From: Microbacterium aurantiacum
GTDB taxonomy: Bacteria; Actinomycetota; Actinomycetes; Actinomycetales; Microbacteriaceae
NCBI RefSeq assembly: GCF_002872075.1
Contig: NZ_PGGU01000016.1
Location: forward strand, 1 to 64,000
Length of the DNA: 64,000 nt
Direction of reading: 5' to 3'
Shown: positions 16,464 through 26,068 of the stretch, piece by piece
How positions within the stretch are numbered: position 1 is the first letter of the stretch
Layout: each line of letters starts with the position of its first letter
Program-made: the position numbers and the translations under genes
The notes under the pieces: model-generated
The model's database searches: none
What the model saw: the letters and a program-made list of their open reading frames with translations, nothing else
What the model was told of the DNA's origin: nothing

Positions 16464-16524
16464 AGGGTGCTCCTCACGTTGTTCCGGTCGAGCCGCAGGC
16501 TTCGATCCCCGTCGGCCAGGTACC

Positions 16525-16554
16525 CAGCGTAACGCTGTATGCCGATTTCGGCAT
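16525..16554. promoter_or_regulatory. Two adjacent palindromes upstream of YtxH cassette
   Basis: CAGCGT-a-ACGCTG (16525-16537) and ATGCCGA-tt-TCGGCAT (16539-16554) lie back to back between the cgoX stop and the YtxH-like start. They could be the cgoX terminator, an operator for the cassette, or both. Confidence 0.4.
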
Positions 16555-16587
16555 CAATTCGTGAAAGGGGTTGACACACGCCGCCGT

Positions 16588-18105
16588 TCAGTCCCAGATC
16601 AGGGCGCGACGGAGGCGGTCGGCCTCGTCCTTCGCATCCGGGACGACCTGGGCGAGTCCGGTCCCGGCGAGCCAGGCCCCGACGACGGCGAGACCGGGGA
16701 CGGCACGCACGGCATCACGCGCGGCGGCACGTCGCTCGCCGGCCCCGATGATCGATGCGGGCTGCGACTGCACGAAGCGGGAACGGTGCGCCGCGACGAG
16801 CGCGGTCCGCGGAAGGGGCACGCCCAGCAGCGCGGATGCTTCGCTCAGCGCGAGCGCCGCGGCAGCGTCGTCGTCCAGGTCCGCGGTCGCCGGCGGCTCG
16901 CCCTGGGCGCCGAAAGACACCCGCACGAGGTGGCGCGTGCCGGCGGCCTCGCGCAGCCAGCCCCACTTCGCCGTGGAGTGGGTCAGCGCCTTCGCGGTGT
17001 GACTGCCGGGCACGGTGAGCACGCCGGTGCCGCGCGGTGCGGCGTCGAGCGCGGACGCTTCGAGCAGCAGGGAGACGATCTCGATCTCCGGGGCCGCCGA
17101 TCCGGATGCCGAGGCGGAGAGTCCTGGCACGAGCGGGTCGAGCAGCATGCGGGCGGCGTTCTCGTCGGTGGCGACGATGACCGCGTCGGCTTCGAACTCC
17201 TCGACGGGATCGACGTCTTCGAGGGCATCGACCTCGAGGTCGGCGTCCGCCTGAGCATCCGGTTCGACCTCCGCCGTGACCAGCCACGACTCCCCCGTCC
17301 GGGAGAGCGACCGCACCTGCGCCTGCGTGCGCACGGTCGCACCGAGGCGTGTGAGCTCGGCTTCGAGTGCATCCACGAGCACGTGCATCCCGCCGTCGAG
17401 GCCCTCCACCGCCGAGCCCGGAGCCTTCGCGGCGCGAGCCGCGCCCTCATCGCGCACCGCCTGCACGGCGCCCGAGAGCGAGCCGGTGCGGGTGAGCGCG
17501 GCGTTGAGGCCGGGCGCCGCGACATCGACATCCACGTCCTCCGGCGACGCGGAGTACACCCCGGTCGTCACCGGCGCGACCAGGCGATCGCGCACCTTGG
17601 AGCCCATCCGCGAGGAGACGAGCCTGCCGAGGCTGTGCTGATGGCCGATCGTGAGCGGCGGGCGGACGCGGTCGAGGTAGGCGCGCCAGGCGCCCGACCA
17701 GCCGATGATGCGGCGCACGTCGTCCTGGAACGGATTCGCCGGGATGCCGAGGATGCCGCCGACGGGCAGGGGCGCCGCCCCGGTTCCCGGGATGCCGGCC
17801 AGCCAGGCGCCTCCGGCGGCAGGGGTCACGATCCGATCCGCGAGGCCGAGTTCTTCCAGCAGGGCGCGGACATGGCCCCCGCGGGTGGCGAAGCTCTCGG
17901 CTCCGGAGTCGACGCGCACGCCGTCGAGGTCCGCCCGGCGGATTGCTCCGCCCAGAGCATCCGAGGCCTCGAGCACGGTGACACGCATGCCGACCTTCAC
18001 GCACTCGCGCGCTGCGATCAGCCCGCCGATCCCCCCGCCGATGACGACGACGTGGGTCGCGGCTGCGCGGGCGGCGAGCGCCTCGGGACCGGCCGGCTCC
18101 TTCAC
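16588..18105 (-). CDS. cgoX: Coproporphyrinogen III oxidase, FAD-dependent (CgoX/HemY)
   Basis: Flavoprotein that oxidises coproporphyrinogen III to coproporphyrin III in the ChdC pathway; old annotations call it protoporphyrinogen oxidase (HemG/HemY). 505 residues with the FAD-binding [16 protein letters not shown] near the N-terminus, the [13 protein letters not shown] motif in the middle and the C-terminal [21 protein letters not shown] motif. An acidic insert (Asp/Glu-rich, about residues 270-305) interrupts the middle domain. It overlaps hemE by four bases. Confidence 0.93.
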   Translation of the reverse strand: MKEPAGPEALAARAAATHVVVIGGGIGGLIAARECVKVGMRVTVLEASDALGGAIRRADLDGVRVDSGAESFATRGGHVRALLEELGLADRIVTPAAGGAWLAGIPGTGAAPLPVGGILGIPANPFQDDVRRIIGWSGAWRAYLDRVRPPLTIGHQHSLGRLVSSRMGSKVRDRLVAPVTTGVYSASPEDVDVDVAAPGLNAALTRTGSLSGAVQAVRDEGAARAAKAPGSAVEGLDGGMHVLVDALEAELTRLGATVRTQAQVRSLSRTGESWLVTAEVEPDAQADADLEVDALEDVDPVEEFEADAVIVATDENAARMLLDPLVPGLSASASGSAAPEIEIVSLLLEASALDAAPRGTGVLTVPGSHTAKALTHSTAKWGWLREAAGTRHLVRVSFGAQGEPPATADLDDDAAAALALSEASALLGVPLPRTALVAAHRSRFVQSQPASIIGAGERRAAARDAVRAVPGLAVVGAWLAGTGLAQVVPDAKDEADRLRRALIWD

Positions 18106-19145
18106 ACCGCTGCTCCGCGTTCAGCCTGCGCGTGCACCAGCTCCACGATGCGCGTGAGCTGGTCGGGGTCGGTCTCCGGCGGCACGCCGTGACCGAGGTT
18201 GAGGATGTGCCCGCGCGCGGCGCGGCCTCGTTCGAGGACGTCGAGCACGTGCGCCTCCAGCACCGGCCACGGTGCGGAGAGGAGAGCCGGGTCGATGTTG
18301 CCCTGCACGGTGACGTCAGGTCCGAGGATGGCGGCCGCCTCGTCGAGCGGCTGACGCCAGTCGACTCCGACGCCGTCGGCGATGCCCCCGAGGCGCATGT
18401 CGGCGAGGAACGGCCCGGTGCCGACGCCGAAGTGGATCGTTGGGATGCCGATTCCGTCGAGTGCGGCGCGGGAGTGCGGCGCGACGAAGGCACGGTAGTC
18501 GGCCGGGCTGAGGGAGCCCGCCCATGAGTCGAAGAGCTGCACGACGGATGCTCCGGCGTCGCGCTGCGCCTCGAGGAACGTGCGCGAGATCTGCGCCAAC
18601 CAACCGGCCAGCTTGTTCCAGGAGGCCGGATCCGCATGCATCATCGCCCGCGCGCGGAGGTGCTCCTTCGACGGCCCGCCCTCCACGAGGTACGCCGCGA
18701 GGGTGAACGGGGCGCCGGCGAAACCGATCAGCGGGGTGTCGCCGAGCTCGGCCACCACCAGGCGGACGGCCTCGGCGATCGCGGTGGCGTCCAGCGACGC
18801 CGGGTCGATCGCGGTGATCCGGTCGACGTCGGCCGCGGTGCGCACGGGATTCGCGAATACGGGCCCGCGGCCCGGTTCGATGATGACGTCGACACCGGCG
18901 AGACGCAGGGGGATGACGATGTCGCTGAAGAACACGGCCGCATCCACACCGTGCCGGCGCACCGGCTGCAGCGTGATCTCGGCCGCGAGATCCGGTGTGA
19001 GGCAGGCGTCCAGCATCCGTGTTCCGACTCGCAGCTCCCGGTACTCGGGCAGCGAACGACCGGCCTGACGCATGAACCAGACCGGAGTCTGATCGGGGCG
19101 GTCACCGGCGAGTGCGCGCAGCAGCGGGGCATCGGAGAGGGGCAT
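18102..19145 (-). CDS. hemE: Uroporphyrinogen decarboxylase
   Basis: Decarboxylates uroporphyrinogen III to coproporphyrinogen III. 347 residues with the N-terminal hallmark [17 protein letters not shown] and the [17 protein letters not shown] motif; the C-terminal [16 protein letters not shown] is intact. GGAAGG precedes the ATG. It heads the cgoX-side heme operon and is divergent from hemA across a 100-base shared promoter region. Confidence 0.97.
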   Translation of the reverse strand: MPLSDAPLLRALAGDRPDQTPVWFMRQAGRSLPEYRELRVGTRMLDACLTPDLAAEITLQPVRRHGVDAAVFFSDIVIPLRLAGVDVIIEPGRGPVFANPVRTAADVDRITAIDPASLDATAIAEAVRLVVAELGDTPLIGFAGAPFTLAAYLVEGGPSKEHLRARAMMHADPASWNKLAGWLAQISRTFLEAQRDAGASVVQLFDSWAGSLSPADYRAFVAPHSRAALDGIGIPTIHFGVGTGPFLADMRLGGIADGVGVDWRQPLDEAAAILGPDVTVQGNIDPALLSAPWPVLEAHVLDVLERGRAARGHILNLGHGVPPETDPDQLTRIVELVHAQAERGAAV

Positions 19146-19234
19146 GGCACCATCCTTCCATCGACTCCCTATGAGTCGCTGTGGAGCCCGGCCGTCGCCA
19201 AGCCCCGCGAAACCTCTTGGTAATCAAGCTCCGG

Positions 19235-19240
19235 TACAAT
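19235..19240 (+). promoter_or_regulatory. -10 box of leaderless hemA
   Basis: TACAAT, preceded by CGG, ends six bases before the GTG start of hemA, so transcription would begin at or next to the start codon. No Shine-Dalgarno sequence fits this start. Confidence 0.6.
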
Positions 19241-19246
19241 CGATGT

Positions 19247-20542
19247 GTGCTGCTCTGCGTCTCGGCGAGTCACAAGACCGCCTCCTTCGATCTGCTCGAA
19301 CGTCTGAGCCGCACCCCCGATGACGTCGCTCCGACCCTGGTGAGCATGGCGCCGGTCGTGCAGGGTGCGGTCGTCCTGGCGACCTGCAATCGCTTCGAGG
19401 CGTACATCGAGATCGACGAGCCGGTCACCGCGGCCGGCGCCATCGGCGTCGAGGCCGTGCTCGAGGCGGTCGAGACGGCCACCGGAGTTCCGGCCGCAGA
19501 TCTCGACGGCGCCTACTCCGTCCATTCCGGCCGGCACGTCGCGGAGCACCTCTTCTCCGTCGCGGCCGGCCTCGAATCCGTGGTCTCCGGCGAGGGCGAG
19601 ATCGCCGGTCAGGTGCGGCGCGCCCTGAAGACCGCCCGCACGGACGGCACCACCTCCCCCGAGCTCGAACGTCTCTTCCAGCGCGCGAGCCAGGCACAGC
19701 GCAAGGTCAAGAACGTCACCGCCCTCGGCCGCGCCGGCCGATCGCTCGTGCGCCTCGCGCTGGAGCTCGCCGACAGCCGCATCGCGGACTGGTCCGCCGA
19801 GCGCGTGCTGCTCGTCGGCACCGGCGCCTACGCGGCCGTCACGCTTGCCACACTCCGCGAGCGCGGCGCCGTGAACATCTCGGTGTTCTCGCCGTCCGGC
19901 AGGGCCGAGGCGTTCGCCGCGAAGCACGGCATCCGTCCTGTCGCCGCCGACGAGTACGCGTACACCGCGTCGCGCTCGAGCCTGCTGATCACGTGCACCA
20001 CCGCGACCGAGCCCGTCCTCGGACCCGAGCACCTGAGCGCCCCCACCGGAATCGCCCCCGCCGGGTGCCCGGTCGGCACCCGCAACCGGCTCGTCGTCGA
20101 CCTCGGCATGCCGCGCAACGTCGACCCCGCCGTCGCTCAGGTCGAGGGAACCGCGCTGCTCGACCTCGAGACGATCCGGCGGCATGCCCCGCTGGAAGAA
20201 CTGCAGGCGACGGATGCCGCGCGCAGCGTCGTCCGCGACGCCGCCGACACCTTCCATGTCGTGGGCGCGCGTCAGAGCGTGACCCCGTCGATCGTCGCGC
20301 TGCGCACGCACATCTTCGATCTGCTCGAGTCCGAGGTCGGTCGCGCCCGTGCGCGGGGCGACGAGGACGGCCGTATCGAGCAGGCCCTGCGTCACCTGGC
20401 CGGCGTCCTCCTGCACACGCCGACGACGCGTGCGCATGAACTCGCCGCCACCGGCCGCGCCGACGACTTCGCAGCCGCCCTCGAGACGCTGTACGGTGTC
20501 GCTCCCGCAGCGGACGACGCGGAGAGCGCCGCCACCGCCTGA
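19247..20542 (+). CDS. hemA: Glutamyl-tRNA reductase
   Basis: First committed step of C5 heme synthesis: NADPH reduction of Glu-tRNA to glutamate-1-semialdehyde. 431 residues from GTG 19247, chosen because the conserved N-terminus LLCVSASHKTASFDLLE begins there and a TACAAT -10 box ends six bases upstream. The catalytic cysteine is Cys47 in LATCNRFEAY; the NADPH-domain motif LVGTGAYAAV and the C-terminal helical dimerisation domain follow. It is divergent from hemE, so the two halves of the pathway share one intergenic region. Confidence 0.95.
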   Translation: MLLCVSASHKTASFDLLERLSRTPDDVAPTLVSMAPVVQGAVVLATCNRFEAYIEIDEPVTAAGAIGVEAVLEAVETATGVPAADLDGAYSVHSGRHVAEHLFSVAAGLESVVSGEGEIAGQVRRALKTARTDGTTSPELERLFQRASQAQRKVKNVTALGRAGRSLVRLALELADSRIADWSAERVLLVGTGAYAAVTLATLRERGAVNISVFSPSGRAEAFAAKHGIRPVAADEYAYTASRSSLLITCTTATEPVLGPEHLSAPTGIAPAGCPVGTRNRLVVDLGMPRNVDPAVAQVEGTALLDLETIRRHAPLEELQATDAARSVVRDAADTFHVVGARQSVTPSIVALRTHIFDLLESEVGRARARGDEDGRIEQALRHLAGVLLHTPTTRAHELAATGRADDFAAALETLYGVAPAADDAESAATA

Positions 20543-20584
20543 CACGGCATCCCGCGGCGGGGCTCCCGGTGCGAGACTGGTCGC

Positions 20585-21157
20585 ATGGCCCTTCACATCA
20601 CCGGAGACACCGCCGCCGACGCACTCCTCACCGACAACCCGCTCGCGCTCCTGGTCGGGATGCTCCTCGACCAGCAGGTCCCGATGGAGACCGCCTTCGC
20701 CGGACCGCTCAAGATCGAGCAGCGCACCGGGGCCGCGGACGCCGCCGCGATCGCCCGGATGGACCCCGACGAGTTCCTCGAGGCGTTCAGACAGACCCCG
20801 GCCGTGCACCGTTTCCCCGGTTCCATGGCCGCCCGGGTGCAGACGCTCTGCCAGGAGCTCGTCGATCAGTGGGGCGGTGATGCCGCCGCACTGTGGACCG
20901 AGGGCGACCCGAGCGGTGCCGAGGTGCTGAAGCGGCTGAAGTCCCTTCCCGGCTTCGGCGAGCAGAAGGCGAAGATCTTCCTCGCACTCCTCGGCAAGCA
21001 GTACGGCTTCACCGGCGAGGGGTGGCGGGAGGCCGCCGGGCCCTATGGCGAGGAGGGCGCGTTCCGCAGCGTGGCCGACATCGTCTCGCCCGAATCGCTG
21101 ACGAAGGTCCGCGAGCACAAGAAGGCGATGAAGGCCGCGGCGAAGGCCGGCTCATGA
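20585..21157 (+). CDS. HhH-GPD-type base-excision DNA repair protein
   Basis: 190 residues of the small actinobacterial HhH-GPD family (DNA glycosylase fold). The helix-hairpin-helix region reads LKSLPGFGEQKAKIFLALLGKQYG; the N-terminal LLVGMLLDQQVPMETAF is the conserved first helix pair. It presumably removes damaged bases; substrate unknown. GAGACT ends six bases before the ATG. Its stop overlaps the next start by four bases. Confidence 0.9.
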   Translation: MALHITGDTAADALLTDNPLALLVGMLLDQQVPMETAFAGPLKIEQRTGAADAAAIARMDPDEFLEAFRQTPAVHRFPGSMAARVQTLCQELVDQWGGDAAALWTEGDPSGAEVLKRLKSLPGFGEQKAKIFLALLGKQYGFTGEGWREAAGPYGEEGAFRSVADIVSPESLTKVREHKKAMKAAAKAGS

Positions 21158-21579
21158 AGCCCACCGGCGACGACGTCGCAGGCCTGATCGCTCGGGCGAC
21201 GCCGGAGAAGCGACGGCGGGATGCCGAGACGCTGACGGCGCTGATGCAGGAGATCTCCGGGCGCGATCCGATGACGTGGGGCACGATCATCGGCTTCGGA
21301 TCCTGTCACTACCGATACCCCACCGGAACCGAGGGCGATTCCGGGCTGATCGGCTTCGCCCCGCGGAAGGCCGCGACCACGATCTATCTCTTCGACGGCG
21401 TCGCTGCTCACGCAGAGGCACTGGCAGACCTGGGTCCGCACACCACGGGCGCAGGATGCCTCTACATCAAGGACCTCGAGCAGGTCGACCTCGACGTGCT
21501 CCGCGGCATCCTCGAACGCTCCCTGGCCTGGGTCGAGGCGGGCGGAACCGATCAGGTGCAGCTCACGGTCACCGGCTGA
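21154..21579 (+). CDS. DUF1801-domain protein
   Basis: 141 residues matching the DUF1801 (YdhG-like) pattern: an N-terminal helix RRRDAETLTALMQEI, then WGTIIGFGSCHYRYPTG and FAPRKAATTIYLF. The family is small, cytosolic and of unknown function. Translationally coupled to the glycosylase gene (ATGA overlap) and followed by a large palindromic terminator. Confidence 0.88.
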   Translation: MKPTGDDVAGLIARATPEKRRRDAETLTALMQEISGRDPMTWGTIIGFGSCHYRYPTGTEGDSGLIGFAPRKAATTIYLFDGVAAHAEALADLGPHTTGAGCLYIKDLEQVDLDVLRGILERSLAWVEAGGTDQVQLTVTG

Positions 21580-21599
21580 CCCGAGACCCCCTGCTGTCG

Positions 21600-21641
21600 C
21601 CGAGACCCCCTCCTGCCGACGTCGGCAGGAGGGGGTCTCGG
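21600..21641. terminator. 42-bp perfect palindrome between convergent genes
   Basis: Two 21-base arms with no spacer, centred on CGAC|GTCG; the arms begin CCGAGACCCCC. Imperfect copies of the arm flank it on both sides (GAGACCCCCTGCTGTCG from 21583 and a CGGGGGTTTCGGTCTCGG stretch near 21650). It lies between the convergent DUF1801 and epoxide hydrolase genes and probably acts as a bidirectional terminator. Confidence 0.75.
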
Positions 21642-21675
21642 TGTCAAGCGGGGGTTTCGGTCTCGGTTCGAGCGA

Positions 21676-22821
21676 TCAGCGCAGCCCGGCGAAGAACGCC
21701 CGGATGTCGCCGGCGAGAACATCGGGACGCTCCAGCGACGCGAAGTGCCCGCCCTCGTCGAAGCGGCTCCAGTGCACGATGTTCGAGTTGTCGCGCTCGG
21801 CGAACACCCGGATCGTCTGGAAGTCGTCCTTGAACACGGCGACGCCGGTCGGCGCCGCGTTGATCTGAGGCTCCGCCTCTTCACCGGCATCGGCGCGGGC
21901 GTTCTCCAGGTAACTGCGGCTCATCCCGGAGGCGGCGTTGGCGAACCAGTTCACGCTGACCTCGAGCAGGATCTTCTCCAGCGGCACGAGCGAGGTGCCG
22001 TTGCCGAAGTTGTTGAACAGCTCGCTGTATGCCAGGAGCCCGAGCGGCGAGTCGCTGAGTCCCGCGGCGATCGTCTGCGGCCGTGAGGAGTTCATCGCGT
22101 TGTAGCCGCCGACCGACTGGAACCACTGCATGTGCTCGAGGCCCGCGTAGTCGGCCGGCTCCAGGCGCTCGAACTCGGACGGGTCGCCCGAGGGGAAGGA
22201 GAACAGCTGGAGGACGTGCAGGCCGAGGAAGCCCTCGGGGTTCAGCAGGCCGAGTTCGCGGGCGACCATCGCGCCGTTGTCGGAGCCGTGGATGCCGTAA
22301 CTGTCGTAGCCGAGTCCGCGCATCAGCTGGTCGTAGGCTGCGGCGACCCGGGCCGTGGTCCAGCCGGCGGAGGCGAGGGGCTGCGAGTAGCCGTAGCCCG
22401 GAGCATCCGGGATCACGACGTCGAAGGCATCCTCGGCCCGACCGCCGTGCGCCACCGGGTCGACGAGCTGGTCGATCATCTCGAGGTAGTCGATCGACGA
22501 TCCGGGGTAGGTGTGCGCGAGCAGCAGCGGAGTCGCACCCTCGTGCGTCGAGCGCACGTGGATGAAGTGGATGCTCTGTCCGTCGATCTCGGTCGTGAAG
22601 TGCGGCACCGCGTTGATCTTCGACTCGGCAGCGGCCCAGTCGAAAGCGCGCCAGGCGTCCACGGCTTCGCGCAGGTAGGAGTTCGGCGTGCCGGCGTCCC
22701 AGTCGTCCACGGGAGACGGCTGCGGCAGGCGGGTGCGGGCGAGGCGGTCCTGGAGGTCGGCGACTTCTGCGGCCGAGACGGAGACGGTGAACGGGCGGAA
22801 GGTGAGGTGTGTGTTGTTCAT
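21676..22821 (-). CDS. Epoxide hydrolase, EHN-type alpha/beta hydrolase
   Basis: 381 residues. The N-terminal EHN domain (FRPFTVSVSAAEVADLQDRLARTRLP, TPNSYLREAVDAWRAFDW) leads into an alpha/beta-hydrolase core with HTYPGSS, the nucleophile elbow HGSDNGAMV (Asp) and the catalytic His in DEGGHFASLE. This is the microsomal-type epoxide hydrolase layout; natural substrate unknown. It is divergent from the WYL regulator gene with a shared inverted repeat between them, so it is probably that regulator's target. Confidence 0.9.
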   Translation of the reverse strand: MNNTHLTFRPFTVSVSAAEVADLQDRLARTRLPQPSPVDDWDAGTPNSYLREAVDAWRAFDWAAAESKINAVPHFTTEIDGQSIHFIHVRSTHEGATPLLLAHTYPGSSIDYLEMIDQLVDPVAHGGRAEDAFDVVIPDAPGYGYSQPLASAGWTTARVAAAYDQLMRGLGYDSYGIHGSDNGAMVARELGLLNPEGFLGLHVLQLFSFPSGDPSEFERLEPADYAGLEHMQWFQSVGGYNAMNSSRPQTIAAGLSDSPLGLLAYSELFNNFGNGTSLVPLEKILLEVSVNWFANAASGMSRSYLENARADAGEEAEPQINAAPTGVAVFKDDFQTIRVFAERDNSNIVHWSRFDEGGHFASLERPDVLAGDIRAFFAGLR

Positions 22822-22839
22822 GTCTTCGACGATACGAGC

Positions 22840-22866
22840 CTATTAGGTCGGATATGCTCCTAATAG
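22840..22866. promoter_or_regulatory. Inverted repeat operator between hydrolase and WYL regulator
   Basis: CTATTAGG (22840-22847) and its exact complement CCTAATAG (22859-22866), 11-base spacer, in the 68-base gap between the divergent starts. The AT-rich arms stand out from the GC-rich surroundings and each is followed by a GTCGG/ACCG-type extension. Confidence 0.65.
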
Positions 22867-22889
22867 ACCGACGATTCTGGAGAACTTTC

Positions 22890-23855
22890 ATGGCTGATCC
22901 GACGGCGCGTTTGCTGGCACTGCTCTCCCTGCTTCAGGCGAGCCCGGAGCGCTCGGGGCGCGAGCTGTCCGAACGTCTCGGCGTCGCGACCCGTACCGTA
23001 CGCCATGACATCGAGCGACTCCGCGAACTGGGCTACCCCGTCGACGCGACTCGCGGCGCGGTCGGCGGGTACCGCCTCGGCGCCGGCGGAAAGCTGCCCC
23101 CGCTGCTGCTCGACGACGAGGAGGCCGTGGCCGTGACGGTGGGCCTTCGTGCCGCGGCCGGGATCGCCGGAGTCGCCGAGTCCGGGACAAGGGCGCTCGC
23201 GAAGCTCGAGCAGGTGCTGCCGTCGCACCTTCGCCCTACGGTCGACGCCCTCCGGTCGAGTGTCGATCGCGCTCCGGAGAACAACGACACCGACGCCCCC
23301 GACCCGGAGGTCGACGCCTCGGCGCTCCAGGCCATCGCGAACGCCATCCGGAACACGGAATGGCTGCGCTTCGACTACGAAGGACGGCCCGTGCTGGTCG
23401 AGCCGTACCGGCTGCTCACCTGGCACCGCCGCTGGTACCTCGTCTCCCGCGACCCGCAGACCGGCGAATGGGGCACGCATCGCGTGGACTGGATGGAGCT
23501 GCGGATGCCGACGCGCCGCCGCTTCGAACCGCAGCCTCTTCCCGGAGGCGATTACACCGCGTTCGCCATGCGGACCATCGCCGTGAGCGGCTGGGCGGTG
23601 CACGCCCGCCTGCGCATCGATGCTCCGGCCGAGGCCGTCCTCGACCGGATCCACGCCGCGGTCGGCGTCGTGGAGCCGGTCGACGACGATCACTGCATCC
23701 TGGTCACCGGCGCCGACAGCCTCGATACGGTGGCCGCCTACATCGGGATGCTGATGATGGACTTCACCGTGGAGAGCCCGCCCGAGCTGATCCCTCGCCT
23801 GCAGGTGCTCTCCGAGAGATACAGCCGCGCGGTGGCCGGCTCCGCGGTCGACTGA
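22890..23855 (+). CDS. WYL-domain transcriptional regulator
   Basis: 321 residues from ATG 22890, preceded by GGAG; a frame opening at 22809 runs through the operator and is not used. N-terminal helix-turn-helix of the DeoR/HTH_11 type (RSGRELSERLGVATRTVRHDIERLRELGY), then the WYL domain with RFDYEGRPVLVEPYRLLTWHRRWYLVSRD and the WCX C-terminal extension. WYL domains sense nucleic-acid or small-molecule ligands. It probably autoregulates and controls the divergent epoxide hydrolase through the CTATTAGG inverted repeat. Confidence 0.92.
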   Translation: MADPTARLLALLSLLQASPERSGRELSERLGVATRTVRHDIERLRELGYPVDATRGAVGGYRLGAGGKLPPLLLDDEEAVAVTVGLRAAAGIAGVAESGTRALAKLEQVLPSHLRPTVDALRSSVDRAPENNDTDAPDPEVDASALQAIANAIRNTEWLRFDYEGRPVLVEPYRLLTWHRRWYLVSRDPQTGEWGTHRVDWMELRMPTRRRFEPQPLPGGDYTAFAMRTIAVSGWAVHARLRIDAPAEAVLDRIHAAVGVVEPVDDDHCILVTGADSLDTVAAYIGMLMMDFTVESPPELIPRLQVLSERYSRAVAGSAVD

Positions 23856-23859
23856 CGCG

Positions 23860-25245
23860 CTAAGCGCCCTTGAGTCGCTCCGCGAGGTACTCGTGCAGGC
23901 CGTCGATCGAGATGCGCTCCTGCGCCATCGTGTCGCGGTCGCGCACGGTGACGGCGTGGTCATCGAGCGAGTCGAAGTCGACGGTGACGCAGAACGGCGT
24001 GCCGATCTCGTCCTGACGACGGTACCGGCGGCCGATGGCGCCGGCATCGTCGAAGTCGATGGCCCAGCGTCCGCGGAGTCCGTCCGCGACCTCGCGGGCC
24101 AGCGGGGACAGCTTCTCGTTGCGCGACAGCGGCAGCACGGCGACCTTCACGGGGGCGATCCGCGGGTCGAGCTTGAGCACGGTGCGGATGTCGGTGCCGC
24201 CCTTGGCGTTGGGCACCTCCTCCTCGCGGTACGCGTCGACGAGGAATGCCATCATCGAGCGAGTGAGACCGAAGGACGGCTCGATCACGTACGGCGTGTA
24301 CCGCTCACCGGACGCCTGATCGAAGTACGACAGGCTCTGGCCGGACGCCTCGGCGTGGCTGGAGAGGTCGTAGTCCGTGCGGTTGGCGACACCCATGAGC
24401 TCGCCCCACTCCTTGCCGGGGAAGCCGAAGCGGTACTCGAAGTCGATCGTGCCGGCGGAGTAATGCGCCCGCTCGTCTTCGGGGACGTCGAACTGGCGCA
24501 TGTTCTCGGGGTCGATGCCGAGGTCGATGAACCACGCCCAGCAGACCTCGACCCAGTGCTCGAACCACTCCTGCGCCTCGGCGGGCGGGGTGAAGTACTC
24601 GATCTCCATCTGCTCGAACTCGCGCGTGCGGAAGATGAAGTTGCCGGGTGTGATCTCGTTGCGGAAGGCCTTGCCGACCTGGCCGATGCCGAACGGCGGC
24701 TTCTTGCGGCTCGCGGTGAGCACGTTGGCGAAGTTCACGAAGATGCCCTGCGCTGTCTCCGGGCGCAGGAAGTACAGACCTGACTCGTCGTCGACGACGC
24801 CGAGGTAGGTCTTGACGAGGCCGGAGAACGCCTTCGGCTCGGTGTACTGACCCTTGTTGCCGCAATTGGGGCACGGGATGTCGGCGAGGCCGTTCTCGGC
24901 CTTGCGTCCCTTGCGGGCTTCGAAGTCCTCGATGAGGTTGTCGGCACGGAAGCGCTTGTGGCAGCTGAGGCACTCCACGAGCGGGTCGGTGAAGGTGGCG
25001 ACGTGGCCGGATGCCTCCCAGACGCGCTTGGGAAGGATGATCGAGGAGTCGAGGCCGACCATGTCGCCGCGGCCGCGGACGAAGGACTGCCACCATTGCC
25101 GGCGGATGTTCTCCTTCAGCTCGGTGCCGAGGGGCCCGTAGTCCCAGGCGGAACGCGAGCCGCCGTAGATCTCACCCGCTTGGAAAACGAACCCGCGGTG
25201 GCGGGCGAGGGCGATGACCTTGTCGAGGCGGGACTGTTCGGCCAT
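23860..25245 (-). CDS. glyS: Glycyl-tRNA synthetase, class II homodimeric type
   Basis: 461 residues; charges tRNA-Gly. Class II motifs are clear: [19 protein letters not shown] near the N-terminus, [25 protein letters not shown] (motif 2) and [14 protein letters not shown] (motif 3). A four-Cys zinc insertion (CLSCHKRF and CPNCGNKG) is present. The C-terminal anticodon domain ends the protein. GGAG precedes the ATG. It converges with the WYL regulator gene with a four-base gap. Confidence 0.97.
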   Translation of the reverse strand: MAEQSRLDKVIALARHRGFVFQAGEIYGGSRSAWDYGPLGTELKENIRRQWWQSFVRGRGDMVGLDSSIILPKRVWEASGHVATFTDPLVECLSCHKRFRADNLIEDFEARKGRKAENGLADIPCPNCGNKGQYTEPKAFSGLVKTYLGVVDDESGLYFLRPETAQGIFVNFANVLTASRKKPPFGIGQVGKAFRNEITPGNFIFRTREFEQMEIEYFTPPAEAQEWFEHWVEVCWAWFIDLGIDPENMRQFDVPEDERAHYSAGTIDFEYRFGFPGKEWGELMGVANRTDYDLSSHAEASGQSLSYFDQASGERYTPYVIEPSFGLTRSMMAFLVDAYREEEVPNAKGGTDIRTVLKLDPRIAPVKVAVLPLSRNEKLSPLAREVADGLRGRWAIDFDDAGAIGRRYRRQDEIGTPFCVTVDFDSLDDHAVTVRDRDTMAQERISIDGLHEYLAERLKGA

Positions 25246-25342
25246 GGTGGCTCCAATGGTCGGATGCTGCGGGATGAACCCGTGATCACGGGCACCCTCA
25301 ATCCTATCCGCGGTGGCGCAGCGCGTCAGCGGCGAGCAGCTC

Positions 25343-26032
25343 TCACTCGGTGAAGAGGTAGCCCCGCTCGACGTCGAAGCCGGCGATGCGCAGGCCGCGG
25401 CCGAGCAGTTCCTCCATCTCGGAGCGCAGACGCAGGCGCCACTCGTGAGCGGCGTCCGGGTCGGTGGCGCGCATGGACTCGACGTCTGCAGGGATCTCGA
25501 GTGTGGCGACGACGCTGTCGGCTGCCGGCGGCTTGGCGATGTCGGCCAGCCCCCACGCGACGTCGAGCCGGTCGCTCTCGTCTCCGGCGTCGCCGCCCCC
25601 GAAGATGCCGTATCGGTTCACGGCGTAGCCGGTCACCCTGGCGCCGAGCACAGTGAGGAAGAAGTGCGCGTTACGGGCGACCAGCGGATCGAACGTCCAC
25701 GTGATGCGGCCGACGTCGCGCGAGAAGGCCCACTGGCGCTGGTGCTCCTTGAGCTCGCGCCCCCAGCCGCGGCCGCGGTACTCCGGCAGCAGGGCGGTGA
25801 TGTGCGAGTGCATCGCGCGGTTGCCCGGCTCGCCGAAGAACGCGATCGATGCGCCGACCATGCGCGCATCGTCGCCCTCGCCGTCGAACAATCCGACCAC
25901 GTAGTTCCCCGACTGCTGCAGCGCCCGCAGCGTGCCGGCGTCGATGACGCGCTCTCGGCCCCGGATGGAGTCGAGCAGCCCCTGGGCGTCGATGATGAGT
26001 TCTACGGTGTCGAGATCGCGGATGGTTCGCAC
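25343..26032 (-). CDS. GNAT-family N-acetyltransferase
   Basis: 229 residues. The acetyl-CoA motif A is [23 protein letters not shown]; the segments before it ([19 protein letters not shown]) and after it ([19 protein letters not shown]) complete the GNAT core, followed by a roughly 90-residue extension. Substrate unknown. I chose GTG 26032, not the one at 26038, because a TAACCT -10 box ends six bases upstream of it, fitting leaderless expression. It is divergent from the POT transporter with only 36 bases between starts. Confidence 0.85.
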   Translation of the reverse strand: MRTIRDLDTVELIIDAQGLLDSIRGRERVIDAGTLRALQQSGNYVVGLFDGEGDDARMVGASIAFFGEPGNRAMHSHITALLPEYRGRGWGRELKEHQRQWAFSRDVGRITWTFDPLVARNAHFFLTVLGARVTGYAVNRYGIFGGGDAGDESDRLDVAWGLADIAKPPAADSVVATLEIPADVESMRATDPDAAHEWRLRLRSEMEELLGRGLRIAGFDVERGYLFTE

Positions 26033-26056
26033 CCACACAGGTTATCCGAGCGGGCG

Positions 26057-26062
26057 TACGGT
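26057..26062 (+). promoter_or_regulatory. -10 box of leaderless POT transporter gene
   Basis: TACGGT ends six bases before ATG 26069. The GGAGGA between them would be too close to act as a Shine-Dalgarno, so I read this as a leaderless promoter. The opposing GNAT -10 box lies at 26039-26044 on the other strand. Confidence 0.5.
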
Positions 26063-26068
26063 GGAGGA

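Noticed and set aside
19169..21118. Minus-strand open frame of 649 codons across hemA and the glycosylase
   Set aside because: It spans two genuine genes and their gap in antisense, and it has no conserved segments.
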